Shown here: piece by piece, positions 50,595 to 59,807 of the stretch | Layout: each line of letters opens with the position of its first letter | How positions within the stretch are numbered: position 1 is the stretch's first letter | Origin: Nonomuraea montanisoli | Lineage (GTDB): Bacteria; Actinomycetota; Actinomycetes; Streptosporangiales; Streptosporangiaceae | Length of the DNA: 64,000 nt | Assembly: GCF_013363975.1 (NCBI RefSeq) | Contig: NZ_JABWGN010000006.1 | Span: 1 to 64,000, forward strand | Direction: 5' to 3' | Position numbers and translations under genes: made by a program | The notes under the pieces: generated by a model | The model's database searches: none | What the model was told of the DNA's origin: nothing | What the model saw: only the letters and a program-made list of their open reading frames with translations

Positions 50595-52205
50595 GTGAGG
50601 GTGGTCATCGATCTCACGCGCTGCCAGGGGTACGGCCAGTGCGCCTACCTCGCGCCGGAGGTCTTCACGATGCACGGCGACGAGGCCGTCGCCTACGACC
50701 CCGAGCCCGACGACGCGCAGCGCGAGCACGTCCTGCGCGCCGCCGCGGCCTGCCCGGTGCAGGCCCTGCACGTCGACCGCAACACGATGCGGCACTGGAC
50801 GGCGCCGGTCAGGCGGCTCGGCGACGGCTCCGGCGGGATCGTCCGCGACGGGCACATCGTCATCGTCGGCGGCTCGCTGGCCGGCGGCCGGGCGGCCGGG
50901 GTGCTGCGCCGCGAGGGGTTCACCGGCCGGCTGACCGTGATCGGCGAGGAGACGCACGAGCCGTACGACCGGCCGCCGCTGTCCAAGCAGATCCTCACCC
51001 GCCGCGTGCCGGCCGAGCACGCCCGGCTGCCCCGCCTGCGCGAGGTCGAGGCCGACTGGATCCCCGGCAACCCGGCCACGGGCCTGGACCTGGCCACCAA
51101 GACCGTACGCCTGGCCGACGGCCGCGAGGTGGCCTTCGACCGGGTGCTGATCGCCACGGGCACCCGCGCCCGGCCCTGGCCGAACGAGGCCGAGGCGGCG
51201 CTGGAGGGCGTCCACGTCCTGCGCACGCTGGAGGACGCCACCGGCCTGCGCGAGGCGCTGGCCGCGGGGCCGGAGCGGGTGCTCGTCATCGGCGGCGGGT
51301 TCACCGGGTCGGAGGTCGCCTCGGCCTGCCGGGAGCTGGGCCTGCCCGTCACGCTCGTCGAGCGCGGGCCCGCCCCGCTCGTCGGCGCGCTGGGCGGCGT
51401 GATCGGCCGGATCGCCGGCGGCATCCAGCGCGACCACGGCGTGGACCTGCGCTGCGGCGTGACCGTCACCGCCCTGGAGGACGACGGCGCCGGGCGGCTG
51501 CGCCGGGCCCGCCTGTCCGACGGGAGCACGGTCGAGGCCCAGGTGGCGGTGGTCGCGCTCGGCGCCGTGCGCAACGTCGAGTGGCTGCGCGGCTCCGGGC
51601 TCGCGGCCGGTCCCTGGGGGGTGGCCTGCGACGCCGGGTGCCGCGCCGTGGACGTCAACGGCCTGGTCACCGACGACGTGTTCGTGGCCGGCGACATCGC
51701 CCGCTTCCCGCACCCGGTCTTCCACTACCAGTTCATGGCGCTGGAGCACTGGGGCAACGCCGTCGCCCAGGCCGAGGTGGCCGCGCACAACATGGTCAGC
51801 GACCAGGCGCACCGCTGGCCGCACCTGTCGCTGCCGGTGTTCTGGTCGAGCCAGTTCGGGATCAACATCAAGTCCGTGGGCGTGCCCACGCTCGCCGACC
51901 AGCTCGTCGTCACGCAGGGGTCGGTGGCTGAGCGCCGCTTCGTCGCCGTGTACGGCTACAAGGGCCGCATCACCGCCGCGGTCACCTTCGACCAGGCGAT
52001 CTGGCTGGAGTTCTACCAGCGGCTCATCGAGCGGGCCGCGCCGTTCCCGCCGGACTTCCGGCACGTGGACATGCGGCGGGACACGGGGCCCGTACCGGCG
52101 GAGGTGCCCGAGCGCGCCCTCGCCGGCGAGGGCGCCACCGTCGTGGTGACCGGCCACGATCCGGCCGAGCGCAGCGCCTCCCTCCTGTACGGCGGCGAGG
52201 CGTGA
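50595..52205 (+). CDS. fused [3Fe-4S] ferredoxin-ferredoxin reductase
   Basis: A 536-residue electron-transfer fusion. GTG at 50595 with GGGGGGAG 8 nt upstream. Residues 1-65 are a P450-type ferredoxin: Cys10 and Cys16 (CQGYGQC) and Cys53 (AACPVQAL), giving a [3Fe-4S] cluster with Tyr at the variable position. Residues 85-490 are a FAD/NAD(P)H ferredoxin reductase: IVIVGGSLAGGRAAG (FAD), VLVIGGGFTGSEVASA (NAD(P)H), DVFVAGDIARFPHPVF (FAD flavin site), and a C-terminal reductase domain. It should pass NAD(P)H electrons to the P450 directly downstream; fusion of the two carriers is unusual. Confidence 0.9.
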   Translation: MRVVIDLTRCQGYGQCAYLAPEVFTMHGDEAVAYDPEPDDAQREHVLRAAAACPVQALHVDRNTMRHWTAPVRRLGDGSGGIVRDGHIVIVGGSLAGGRAAGVLRREGFTGRLTVIGEETHEPYDRPPLSKQILTRRVPAEHARLPRLREVEADWIPGNPATGLDLATKTVRLADGREVAFDRVLIATGTRARPWPNEAEAALEGVHVLRTLEDATGLREALAAGPERVLVIGGGFTGSEVASACRELGLPVTLVERGPAPLVGALGGVIGRIAGGIQRDHGVDLRCGVTVTALEDDGAGRLRRARLSDGSTVEAQVAVVALGAVRNVEWLRGSGLAAGPWGVACDAGCRAVDVNGLVTDDVFVAGDIARFPHPVFHYQFMALEHWGNAVAQAEVAAHNMVSDQAHRWPHLSLPVFWSSQFGINIKSVGVPTLADQLVVTQGSVAERRFVAVYGYKGRITAAVTFDQAIWLEFYQRLIERAAPFPPDFRHVDMRRDTGPVPAEVPERALAGEGATVVVTGHDPAERSASLLYGGEA

Positions 52206-52322
52206 CCGAGCCCGCGCCCCCAGCGCCCCGGCTCCCCGCACCCCGGCTCCCCGCATCCGGGCCCCCCGCATCCGGGCCCCGGAGGCCCACGCCCGCCCGC
52301 CACAGGCCCAGGAAGGACCGCC

Positions 52323-53552
52323 ATGGCATCCGATGACGTCTTCCGGCAGATCCTCGACCCCGCCGGCCGCGCCGACCCGTACCCGCTGTACGCCGAGCTG
52401 CGCGAGACCCCGGTCTTCCGGCGCGAGGACGGCACCTGGGTGGTCAGCACGTACCGTGAGATCGTGGAGCTGCTGCACGACCCGCGGATCAGCTCCGACC
52501 GCCGCAACCTCGCCCACCGGCCCGAGGGGGACGTGGCCGACGGGATGGGCGGCGTCTCGTTCATCACCACCGACCCGCCCGAGCACGACCGGCTGCGGCG
52601 GCTGGCGGTGCGCCACTTCGGGCCGCCGCACAGCGCCGGCCGCGTCGAGTCGCTGCGCCCCGAGATGCTGGCGATCACCACCGAGCTCATCGACGGCCTG
52701 ACCGGGCACACCCGCGCGGACCTCGTGGACGAGATCGCCTACCCGCTGCCCGTCACGGTGATCTGCCGGCTGCTCGGCGTGCCCCGGGAGGACGAGCCGC
52801 GCTTTCACGCCTGGGCCGACGCGGTCGTCGAGTCCCTCGGCCCCGGTGAGGAGGACCGGGCCGAGCGCGAGCAGGCGCGGGCCGAGGCGATCTCCAAGCT
52901 CCAGACGTACCTCGCCGACCTCGCCGCGGCGCGCAGGGACGCGCCGGGCGACGACCTGCTGTCCGGCCTGGTCACCTACGAGGGGCCGGAGGGCAGGATG
53001 TCCCCGGTCGAGGTGATCGCCACGTCCGCGCTGCTGCTCATCGCCGGTCACGAGACCACGGTCAACCTCATCACCAACGGCATGCTCACGCTGCTGCGCC
53101 ATCCCGAGCTGATCAAGCGGCTGCGCGCCGAGCCGGACCTGATCGTCACGACGGTGGAGGAGCTGCTGCGGTACGAGCCGCCGGTCCACTTCCTGTCGTC
53201 GCGGGTGGCGCTGGCCGACATCCCGATCGCCGGGACGACGATCCCGGCGGGTGCGCCGGTCGTCCTCGTCCTCGCCTCGGGCAGCCGGGACCCGGCGCAC
53301 GTGAGCCACCCGGACACCTTCGACCCGGACCGCCGCTACAGCGAGCACCTCGGCTTCGGCGGCGGGATCCACTACTGCTTCGGCGCGGCGCTGGCCCGGC
53401 TGGAGGGGCAGATCGTCCTGCAGCAGCTCGTGAACCGGCTGGTGAACCCGCGGCTGGTGGAGGACCCGCCGCCCTACCGGCCCAGCGCCACGCTGCGCGG
53501 CCCCCGGCACCTGCTCGTCGACTTCGAGGCGGTCAACCCGGCGAGCCCGTGA
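52323..53552 (+). CDS. cytochrome P450
   Basis: A 409-residue bacterial P450 with a complete haem signature FGGGIHYCFGAALARLE (Cys352), I-helix LIAGHETT (acid/alcohol pair for O2 cleavage), K-helix EELLR (ExxR) and the C-terminal ALARLEGQI. ATG at 52323 with AAGGA upstream. It follows the ferredoxin-reductase fusion by 118 nt of C-rich repeats (caccccggctccccgc type). Without other biosynthetic genes nearby, catabolic hydroxylation or tailoring are equally possible. Confidence 0.93.
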   Translation: MASDDVFRQILDPAGRADPYPLYAELRETPVFRREDGTWVVSTYREIVELLHDPRISSDRRNLAHRPEGDVADGMGGVSFITTDPPEHDRLRRLAVRHFGPPHSAGRVESLRPEMLAITTELIDGLTGHTRADLVDEIAYPLPVTVICRLLGVPREDEPRFHAWADAVVESLGPGEEDRAEREQARAEAISKLQTYLADLAAARRDAPGDDLLSGLVTYEGPEGRMSPVEVIATSALLLIAGHETTVNLITNGMLTLLRHPELIKRLRAEPDLIVTTVEELLRYEPPVHFLSSRVALADIPIAGTTIPAGAPVVLVLASGSRDPAHVSHPDTFDPDRRYSEHLGFGGGIHYCFGAALARLEGQIVLQQLVNRLVNPRLVEDPPPYRPSATLRGPRHLLVDFEAVNPASP

Positions 53553-53625
53553 GGCACCGGCCGGAACAGGGCGGCAGGCGGGAGGGCAGGCGGGCTGGGG
53601 TGAGGTCAGGCGGGGAGGCGGCGGG

Positions 53626-54066
53626 TCAGGCCGGGTGATCGGCTCGGAGGATCCGGCCGGCCAGGTCGTGCAGCGTGGCGCGCTCGGCGGCCGTGAGCGG
53701 GGCCAGCGTCCGCTCCTCCACGGCCGCGACCACGGCCCGGCCCCGGCCGAGCGCCGCCCGGCCGGCGTCGCTGAGCGAGGCCCGGTAGCGCCGCCGGTCG
53801 CCCGGGTCGCGCTCGCGCACGGCCAGTCCGTCCTCCACCAGGCCGTCCATCAGCCGAGCCATGTCGCTCGGGTCGAGCCCGAGCCGGTCGCCGAGCTCGC
53901 GCTGCGCCGCCGGTCCGTGGTCGGCGAGCGCCGCCAGCACCGCGAACCGCCACAGGCTGAGCCCGGTCTCCTCGGCCAGCCGCGCGGCCGCGGCGCGCCG
54001 GGCGGCGACCGCGACCTTGTGCAGCACGAACGTCGTGATCCCGAGCAGGGTCGGCGGCGGCTCCAT
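53626..54066 (-). CDS. MarR-family transcriptional regulator
   Basis: A 146-residue winged-helix regulator: LWRFAVLAALADHGPAAQRELGDRLGLDPSDMARLMDGLVEDGLAVRERDPGDRRRYRASLSDAG is the MarR DNA-binding region with the D-x-R-R-x-R wing. ATG at 54066. It is divergent from the VOC gene, with a strong palindrome between them, so it probably represses both and responds to a small aromatic or oxidant signal. Confidence 0.9.
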   Translation of the reverse strand: MEPPPTLLGITTFVLHKVAVAARRAAAARLAEETGLSLWRFAVLAALADHGPAAQRELGDRLGLDPSDMARLMDGLVEDGLAVRERDPGDRRRYRASLSDAGRAALGRGRAVVAAVEERTLAPLTAAERATLHDLAGRILRADHPA

Positions 54067-54085
54067 GACCCTCTAGTGTAGGGTT

Positions 54086-54109
54086 CCACCAATCATTGGT
54101 GGCTACCAA
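54086..54109. promoter_or_regulatory. MarR-type operator
   Basis: A perfect 17-bp palindrome, CCACCAAT-C-ATTGGTGG (54086-54102), overlaps a second dyad TTGGT-ggct-ACCAA (54096-54109). It sits between the two divergent starts (54066 and 54125), where bound MarR would block both promoters. Confidence 0.75.
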
Positions 54110-54124
54110 CTATTCAGGAGAATC

Positions 54125-54529
54125 ATGGACGCCCTCTACCCCCGCCTGCTCGTCCGCGACTTCCCCGCCTCGGTGGCCTTCTACCAGGCCGTCATGCGCG
54201 ACCTGCACGGCGTGGAGCCGGTGAAGGTCATCCCCGAGGCTTCCTACGCCAACTGGGACGTCGACGGCCAGGCCGGGCTCGTCCTGTTCGGCCGCGCCGC
54301 GGTCAGCGCGGCCGTCGGCACCTCCGGCCTCCCGGAGAGCGCGGCGGCCCAGGACGCGGCCATGCTCGTCATGCGGGTGGACGACGTCGAGGCCGCCGCC
54401 GCGTGCCTGACCGGCCACGGAGCCCGGCTCGTCGCCCCGCCCCAGGACCGTCCCGCCTGGGGCCCCACCCTGCGCACCGCCCACCTGCGCGACCCCGAGG
54501 GCACCCTCATCGAGCTCCAGTCGTACTAG
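54125..54529 (+). CDS. VOC-family (glyoxalase/bleomycin-resistance) protein
   Basis: A 134-residue protein of two betaalphabetabetabeta modules: LYPRLLVRDFPASVAFYQAVMRDLHG and LRTAHLRDPEGTLIELQSY. The family covers glyoxalase I, bleomycin-binding proteins and dioxygenases. A metal-binding Glu (LIEL) is present, but the first-module His ligand is not obvious, so a binding protein is as likely as an enzyme. Divergent from marR; ATG at 54125, with CAGGAG upstream. Confidence 0.85.
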   Translation: MDALYPRLLVRDFPASVAFYQAVMRDLHGVEPVKVIPEASYANWDVDGQAGLVLFGRAAVSAAVGTSGLPESAAAQDAAMLVMRVDDVEAAAACLTGHGARLVAPPQDRPAWGPTLRTAHLRDPEGTLIELQSY

Positions 54530-54624
54530 CCCCCGGGACGCCCTCGGCGGGCGCGCGTCGTACCGGCCGCCCTTACCTCCCACGTCATCGCGGCCCTTCC
54601 CTCCGGTACCGTAGCGTTTGCGCC

Positions 54625-55437
54625 ATGGGAGCACTTGCCGTAGAGCACGAGGAGACTTTCGGAGACCTGCTGCGAGCCTGGCGCCAGCGGCGCCGGGTGA
54701 GCCAGCTCGACCTGGCCATCGAGGCCGACGTGTCGGCGCGGCACGTCAGTTTCCTGGAGACCGGCCGGGCCCGGCCGAGCCGCGAGATGGTGATGAAGCT
54801 CGCGGAGGAGCTGGAGGTGCCGCTGCGGCACCGCAACCGGCTGCTGGTCGCGGCCGGTTTCGCGCCGGTGTTCCCCGAGCGGGAGGTGCGGGCGCCCGAG
54901 ATGGCCGCGGTGCGCCGGGCCCTCGACCGGATCCTCGCCGGGCACGAGCCGTACCCGGCGCTGGTCGTGGACGCCGGCTGGAACCTGGTCGCGGCCAACG
55001 CCGCCGCCGGCATGTTCATGGAGGGGGTGCCCGCCGAGCTGCTCCGGGAGCCGGTCAACGTGATGCGCCTGTCGCTGCACCCCGACGCCATGGGCGGGCG
55101 GCTGGTCAACATCGCCGAGGTCCGCGCGTACCTGCTGAACCAGCTCCGCCGCCAGGCCGAGGCGTCCGGGCACGGCGCGCTGGCCGAGCTGCACGACGAG
55201 CTGGCCTCCTACACCTACCCCGGCGTGGAGCTCAACGTGGCGCACGTGCCCGGCCCGGCCGACATCCTGCTGCCGCTGCGCGTCCGCCACGGCGACGGGA
55301 TCCTGTCCATGTTCACCACGATCGCCACCTTCGGCACGCCGATGGACGTCACGGTGTCGGAGCTGGCCATCGAGACGTTCTGGCCGGGCGACGAGGAGAC
55401 CGCGGCGTTCTTCGGCCGTCCCGCCGCCACGGCCTGA
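54625..55437 (+). CDS. XRE-HTH regulator with MmyB-like ligand domain
   Basis: A 270-residue transcription factor. Leaderless ATG at 54625, 7 nt after TAGCGT. HTH_3 region: FGDLLRAWRQRRRVSQLDLAIEADVSARHVSFLETGRARPSREMVMKLAEEL. The C-terminal MmyB-type ligand domain (about 85-265) has PALVVDAGWNLVAANAAAGMFM and a roughly conserved fatty-acid-binding-like pocket. Such regulators control oxidoreductase or antibiotic genes; it is convergent with the flavohaemoglobin gene, but no operator was found to link them. Confidence 0.88.
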   Translation: MGALAVEHEETFGDLLRAWRQRRRVSQLDLAIEADVSARHVSFLETGRARPSREMVMKLAEELEVPLRHRNRLLVAAGFAPVFPEREVRAPEMAAVRRALDRILAGHEPYPALVVDAGWNLVAANAAAGMFMEGVPAELLREPVNVMRLSLHPDAMGGRLVNIAEVRAYLLNQLRRQAEASGHGALAELHDELASYTYPGVELNVAHVPGPADILLPLRVRHGDGILSMFTTIATFGTPMDVTVSELAIETFWPGDEETAAFFGRPAATA

Positions 55438-55453
55438 GCCCCGTGCGCGGCGG

Positions 55454-56572
55454 TCAGCGCTCGTCGTGGACGACGTCCCGGTGGATGCGGGCCGGCGGCA
55501 CCCCGTCCTCCTGCAGCCGGCGCACCGTCTCGCTGACCATGGCCGCCGGCCCGCACACGTACACCTCGTGCTCGGCCCACGAGTGGAAGCGCTGCGTCAC
55601 CTCCGGCAGACGGCCGCGCATGCCGTCGTAGGAGGAGTCGCCGGACACCACGGGCACCACGCGCAGCCACGGGAACGCCGACTCCATCCGGACGAGGTCC
55701 GGCAGGTCGTACAGCTCGTCCGCGGTCCGCGCGCCGTACAGCAGGTGGATGCCGGGGCGGCGGCCGGAGGCGATGATCTGCTCGATGATCGCCTTCAGCG
55801 GGGCCAGGCCCGTGCCGCCCGCCACGCACAGCACGTCCCGGCAGCCCGCCTCGGGCGGCGCCATCGTGCCCATCGGCGGGCCCAGCATGATCGCGTCGCC
55901 GATGCGGGTGTCGCGGGCGAGCGTGGTCGAGACCCATCCGCCGGGCACGGAGCGGACGTGCAGGCGCAGCGTGTTGTCGGCTCGCGGCGCGTTGGCGATG
56001 GAGAACGGCCGCCACACGCGCGGCCAGCGCGCGGTCTGCACGGTCACGTACTGCCCGGCCGTGAACGGCAGCCGCTGCGTGGGACGCACGGTGACGACCG
56101 CGATGTCGGGCGTGCGGCGCTCGTGGTCGACCACCTCCGCCACCCACCAGGCGGGCGACACCCCGGCGTCCTCCTGGGCCGCCCGCATCATCAGCTCGGC
56201 CGCGGCGTTGTAGGCGGCCACCCAGGCCGCCTCGATCTCGTCGGTCCACACGTCGGCGGCGAAGCGGCGGACGGTGGCCAGCAGCGCCCGCCCGATCGCG
56301 CCGTAGTGCTCCGCCAGCACGCCGTACTTGCGGTGGTCGCGCCCGAGCTGGCCCAGGAACGAGGCCAGACTGTCCGGGCTGTCCAGACTCCACACGATGC
56401 GGGTCAGCGCACTGAAGAGCCGGTCGCGCTGCGCGTCCATGCCCGGCGGGAACAGGCAGCGCAGGTGCGGGTTCTCGGCGAACAGCCGGCCGTAGAAGTA
56501 GGCGGCCGCCTTGCCGGCCACCGGCTCGATGACGGAGAAGCTCTCTTTTACCAGGCGCGGATTCAACGACAT
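55454..56572 (-). CDS. hmp: flavohaemoglobin-type NO dioxygenase
   Basis: A 372-residue globin plus FAD/NAD(P)H reductase; known enzymes convert NO and O2 to nitrate. I start at the ATG 56572 (MSLNPRLVKESF). Globin (1-135): Tyr27 (B10) in AYFYGRLF and proximal His80 in RDHRKYG. Reductase (about 145-372): RPFSIANAP (FAD), TGLAPLKAIIEQ and CGPAAMVSETVRR (NAD(P)H). A short linker AGVSPAWWVAEV joins them. It is likely induced by nitrosative stress, though no NsrR/HypR site was recognised. Alternatively a globin-coupled nitrite/oxygen reductase; Hmp is favoured. Confidence 0.88.
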   Translation of the reverse strand: MSLNPRLVKESFSVIEPVAGKAAAYFYGRLFAENPHLRCLFPPGMDAQRDRLFSALTRIVWSLDSPDSLASFLGQLGRDHRKYGVLAEHYGAIGRALLATVRRFAADVWTDEIEAAWVAAYNAAAELMMRAAQEDAGVSPAWWVAEVVDHERRTPDIAVVTVRPTQRLPFTAGQYVTVQTARWPRVWRPFSIANAPRADNTLRLHVRSVPGGWVSTTLARDTRIGDAIMLGPPMGTMAPPEAGCRDVLCVAGGTGLAPLKAIIEQIIASGRRPGIHLLYGARTADELYDLPDLVRMESAFPWLRVVPVVSGDSSYDGMRGRLPEVTQRFHSWAEHEVYVCGPAAMVSETVRRLQEDGVPPARIHRDVVHDER

Positions 56573-56999
56573 TGCCACATCAACCCCACCCCATGGACCG
56601 GAATCGCATTCCGGTCGTGTCGACCCACCTCCTGACGGCTCCGGGTGACGAGCGTCCGGCACGACCCCGGCTCGGCCGATCGCTCGGAAATCGAGTCTTA
56701 CACCACCACATGGACGTCACAACCGTTTCGCGCCGATACGGTGCGAACCCGAACTATGCGTGACGGTACTGTTATTCATCGCGGTCAAGGCGGCGCGCAT
56801 TTCGGACGCGAAACGTGAATTTCTCTTTCATTAGCTTTTTCTGGCTGTTTCGCGTTTTGTCGAGAAACGCGGCCCGAGAGTCCGTGGACGAGATCTCGTC
56901 GCGGGGGTGCCGTGAGCGAAACGCCGTGCGCCATGATGGCCTCGCGGCCACCGCACCGCCGGGCGGCCGTCCCGACTCCTGCTCGCACCTGGAGATCGC
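56573..56999. other. 427-bp AT-richer intergenic region with dyads
   Basis: No convincing gene: the 66-codon ORF from 56815 is AT-rich and unlike a coding region. Structures: CGCGTTT-tgtcgag-AAACGCG (56851-56871, perfect 7-bp arms), TTTCG-gacg-CGAAA (56800-56813), and a run of A/T (gtgaatttctctttcattagctt) at about 56814-56840. It should carry promoters for the flavohaemoglobin (leftward) and the PuuD-like operon (rightward). Confidence 0.55.
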
Positions 57000-57686
57000 A
57001 TGGCCCGACCGCTGATCGGCATCACCGCCTACTTCGAGGCCGCCCGCTGGGGTGACTGGGTGCGGGAGGCGGTCCTGTCGCCCCCCGCCTACGCCAAGGC
57101 GGTCGAGCGGGCCGGCGGTGCGCCCGTGCTGCTGCCGCCCCTGTCGCCCGCCACGGCCGCCGACCACGTCCGCGGCCTGCGCGGCCTGGTGCTGGCCGGA
57201 GGCGCCGAGGTCGGCGCCGACGCCTACGGCGAACAGCAGGACGCCCGCCTCCCCGCGCCGCAGGCCCACCGCGACCGCTACGAGCTGGCCCTCGCCCGCG
57301 CCGCCGTCCAGGCCGGCCTGCCGATCCTCGCCGTCGCCCGCGGCATGCACGTGCTCAACGTCGCCCAGGGCGGCACCCTCATCCCCTGGCTGCCCGACAC
57401 GCTCGGCCACGACCGCCACGGCGAGCCCGGCGTCCCCCACACGATCCAGGTCAGCGTGTCGAGCAAGCTCGGCAAGGCCGTGGGGGAGCGCGTCGAGGTG
57501 ATCGCGCCCCACACGCAGTCCGTACGGCGGCTCGGCTCGGGGCTGCTGGCCGTCGCCTGGGCCGAGGACCAGATCGTCGAGGCCGTCGAGCTGCAGGGCC
57601 ACCGGTTCACGGTGGGCGTGCAGTGGCATCCCGAACGGGGCACGGGCGCCGGGCTGTTCGGTGCGCTCGTCGAGGCGGCCCGCTAG
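57000..57686 (+). CDS. PuuD-like glutamine-amidotransferase-fold protein, catalytic Cys missing
   Basis: A 228-residue class I amidotransferase fold of the gamma-glutamyl-GABA hydrolase (PuuD) family. ATG at 57000. Conserved: PLIGITAYFEAARWG, GLVLAGGAEVGADAYGEQ, VEVIAPHTQSVRRLG, VGVQWHPERG (His-x-Glu). The nucleophile loop is normally G-x-C-R-G; here it is LAVARGMHVLNVAQGG, with Ala113 in place of Cys. The protein therefore cannot use the standard thiol mechanism and may be a binding or regulatory pseudoenzyme. It is likely co-transcribed with the lipase 9 nt downstream. Confidence 0.85.
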   Translation: MARPLIGITAYFEAARWGDWVREAVLSPPAYAKAVERAGGAPVLLPPLSPATAADHVRGLRGLVLAGGAEVGADAYGEQQDARLPAPQAHRDRYELALARAAVQAGLPILAVARGMHVLNVAQGGTLIPWLPDTLGHDRHGEPGVPHTIQVSVSSKLGKAVGERVEVIAPHTQSVRRLGSGLLAVAWAEDQIVEAVELQGHRFTVGVQWHPERGTGAGLFGALVEAAR

Positions 57687-57695
57687 GCTCCGAGC

Positions 57696-58631
57696 ATGCC
57701 GCTGAACCCTCAGGCGCGCGACTTCCTGGAGCGCTACCGGCCGGACGACGGCGGCGCCCTGGACACCCTCGACCTCGCCGCCGTCCGGGAGGCGCGGGAG
57801 GCGGCCGACCCCATGGCCGCGCACCGCGGCCCCCTCACCCGCATCGCCTCCGTCCGCGACGAGAGCGCCGAGGGCGTGCCCATCCGGATCTACCGGGCCG
57901 ACCGCGGCGACGGGCCGCTCCCGGTGCTGGTGTCCTTCCACGGCGGCGGCTGGGTCTTCGGCGGCGTCAAACGCGACGACGCCACCGGCCGCGACCTCGC
58001 CCTGCGCACCGGCGCGGTGGTCGTCTCGGCCGGCTACCGGCTGGCCCCCGAGCACTCCTTCCCGGCCGCGGCCGACGACGCCTGGACCGTCGTGCGCGAC
58101 GTCTTCGCCCGCCCGGCGTTCTACCAGTGCGACGGCTCCGTCGCGGTGACCGGCGTCAGCGCCGGCGGCAACCTGGCCGCCGTCGCCGCCTGGCAGGCCC
58201 GCGACGCCGGGCTCACGCTCGTCCACCAGGCGCTCGTCACCCCGGTCCTCGACCTGGCCATGGACTCGCCGAGCTACGCGGAGTACGGGCGGGGCTTCGG
58301 GCTGGACGCCGCCGAGATGGCGTGGTTCGCCCGGCAGTACGCGCCGGGCGCCGACCCCGCCGACCCGCGCCTGTCGCCGCTGCGGCTCCCGTCGGTCGCC
58401 GGCCTGCCGCCCGCCACCGTCGTCACCGCCGAGTACGACGTGCTGCGCGACGAGGCCGAGCGCTACGGCGAGCGCCTGGCCGCGGCGGGCGTGCCCGCCG
58501 AGGTGGTCCGCTACGACGGGACCGTGCACGGCTTCTGCTCCTTCCCCGGCCTGTTCGACCAGGCGGTGGAGGCCCGCGAACTGGTCGCCCGCCGCCTGCG
58601 CGACGCCTTCGGCCGGGAGGAGGTCTCGTGA
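57696..58631 (+). CDS. HSL-family alpha/beta hydrolase (esterase/lipase)
   Basis: A 311-residue hormone-sensitive-lipase-type esterase. Oxyanion HGGGW, nucleophile GVSAGGN, catalytic Asp in [10 protein letters not shown] and His in GTVHGF are all present. ATG at 57696, 9 nt after the PuuD-like stop. No signal peptide, so it acts inside the cell on acyl esters or lactones. With the enoyl-CoA hydratase downstream, it suggests a small catabolic operon. Confidence 0.92.
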   Translation: MPLNPQARDFLERYRPDDGGALDTLDLAAVREAREAADPMAAHRGPLTRIASVRDESAEGVPIRIYRADRGDGPLPVLVSFHGGGWVFGGVKRDDATGRDLALRTGAVVVSAGYRLAPEHSFPAAADDAWTVVRDVFARPAFYQCDGSVAVTGVSAGGNLAAVAAWQARDAGLTLVHQALVTPVLDLAMDSPSYAEYGRGFGLDAAEMAWFARQYAPGADPADPRLSPLRLPSVAGLPPATVVTAEYDVLRDEAERYGERLAAAGVPAEVVRYDGTVHGFCSFPGLFDQAVEARELVARRLRDAFGREEVS

Positions 58632-58665
58632 CCGTAGAGGGTTGTCATGGACGGAGGGAGACCCG

Positions 58666-59463
58666 GTGACCGTTCCCGGCTACGAGGGGTACGAGCGGCT
58701 GCGCGTCGACATGCCGGCCGACGGCGTGCTGCGCGTCACGATCAGCGAGCCGCGCCGGCTCAACGCCGTCGACACGACCGGCCACCGCGAGCTCGCCACC
58801 ATCTGGCGCGACGCCGACCGCGACGACGCCGTCCGCGCCGTGCTGATCACGGGAGAGGGCGCGGCGTTCTCCGCCGGCGGCGACCTGTCCATGATCGAGG
58901 AGATGACGCGCGACCACGCCGTGCGGATGCGGGTGTTCGCCGAGGCCCGCGACATCGTCTACAACGTCGTCAACTGCTCCAAGCCGGTCGTCTCCGCCAT
59001 CGTGGGGCCGGCGGTGGGGGCCGGGCTCGCCGTGGCGCTGCTCGCGGACGTCTCCGTCGCCGGGCGCACCGCCCGGATCATCGACGGCCACACCCGGCTC
59101 GGCGTCGCCGCGGGCGACCACGCCGCGATCGTCTGGCCGCTGCTGTGCGGGCTGGCCAAGGCCAAGTATCACCTGCTGCTGTGCGAGGCCGTCACGGGGG
59201 AGGAGGCCGAGCGCATGGGCCTGGTCGGCCTGTGCGTCGACGACGACCGGGTGCACGAGACCGCCCTCGACCTCGCCGTCCGGCTGGCCGGCGGGTCCCA
59301 GGAGGCGATCAGGCTCACCAAGTACGCGCTCAACAACTGGCTGCGCCTGGCCGGCCCCTCCTTCGACGCCTCGCTGGCGATGGAGTTCCTGGGCTTCACC
59401 GGGCCCGACGTGGCCGAGGGCGTGCGGGCGCTGCGCGAGAAACGGCCGCCGTCCTTCTCCTGA
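58666..59463 (+). CDS. enoyl-CoA hydratase/isomerase (crotonase) family protein
   Basis: A 265-residue crotonase-fold enzyme. I choose the GTG at 58666 because GGAGGGAG lies 5 nt upstream; the frame is open further back. Core: [32 protein letters not shown] (oxyanion hole), [22 protein letters not shown]. Typical catalytic Glu positions cannot be assigned with confidence ([25 protein letters not shown] has Gly-Asp instead of the usual Glu), so it may be an isomerase, hydrolase or decarboxylase. Last gene of the 57000-59463 operon. Confidence 0.88.
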   Translation: MTVPGYEGYERLRVDMPADGVLRVTISEPRRLNAVDTTGHRELATIWRDADRDDAVRAVLITGEGAAFSAGGDLSMIEEMTRDHAVRMRVFAEARDIVYNVVNCSKPVVSAIVGPAVGAGLAVALLADVSVAGRTARIIDGHTRLGVAAGDHAAIVWPLLCGLAKAKYHLLLCEAVTGEEAERMGLVGLCVDDDRVHETALDLAVRLAGGSQEAIRLTKYALNNWLRLAGPSFDASLAMEFLGFTGPDVAEGVRALREKRPPSFS

Positions 59464-59807
59464 TTCTGCTGATCAGGTGAGGCCCCGGCACTGGTGGGTA
59501 GGCGCAGCCTCGTGCACTCCGAGGAGGCCGTCCACCTGCCGCAGCGCCGGCGCGAGGAGACGAGGGGCCTGCCCGCCGGGGCCGAGAACGCCGCCCTGGG
59601 GAACGGCTCGCGGCAGGCGGCCGGCGACCGGCACGGTCATGCGCACCGGCCACGCGCATGCCGTGACCGGCGACGGCCGAGGGACGGTCCGGCGCCGGGG
59701 ACGCGGGAGGGTTGAGACCAAGCTCTCCCCGCTCCGGACGGCCGGGCGGCCGGGCCGCCGCATGCGGTCCCGTGCGGCGGTGTGCGGTCCCGTGCGGCGG
59801 TGTGCCG
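59464..59807. other. 344-bp gene-free region with short repeats
   Basis: No gene seen. A weak CCTGAT/ATCAGG hairpin (59459-59477) spans the crotonase stop and might end that operon. TGCGGTCCCGTGCGGCGGTG occurs twice in tandem near 59764-59803, next to the methyltransferase stop. Confidence 0.5.

Noticed and set aside
56815..57015. 66-codon ORF ahead of the PuuD-like gene
   Set aside because: Its composition changes from AT-rich to GC-rich midway, it lacks a ribosome binding site and runs into the next gene in another frame.
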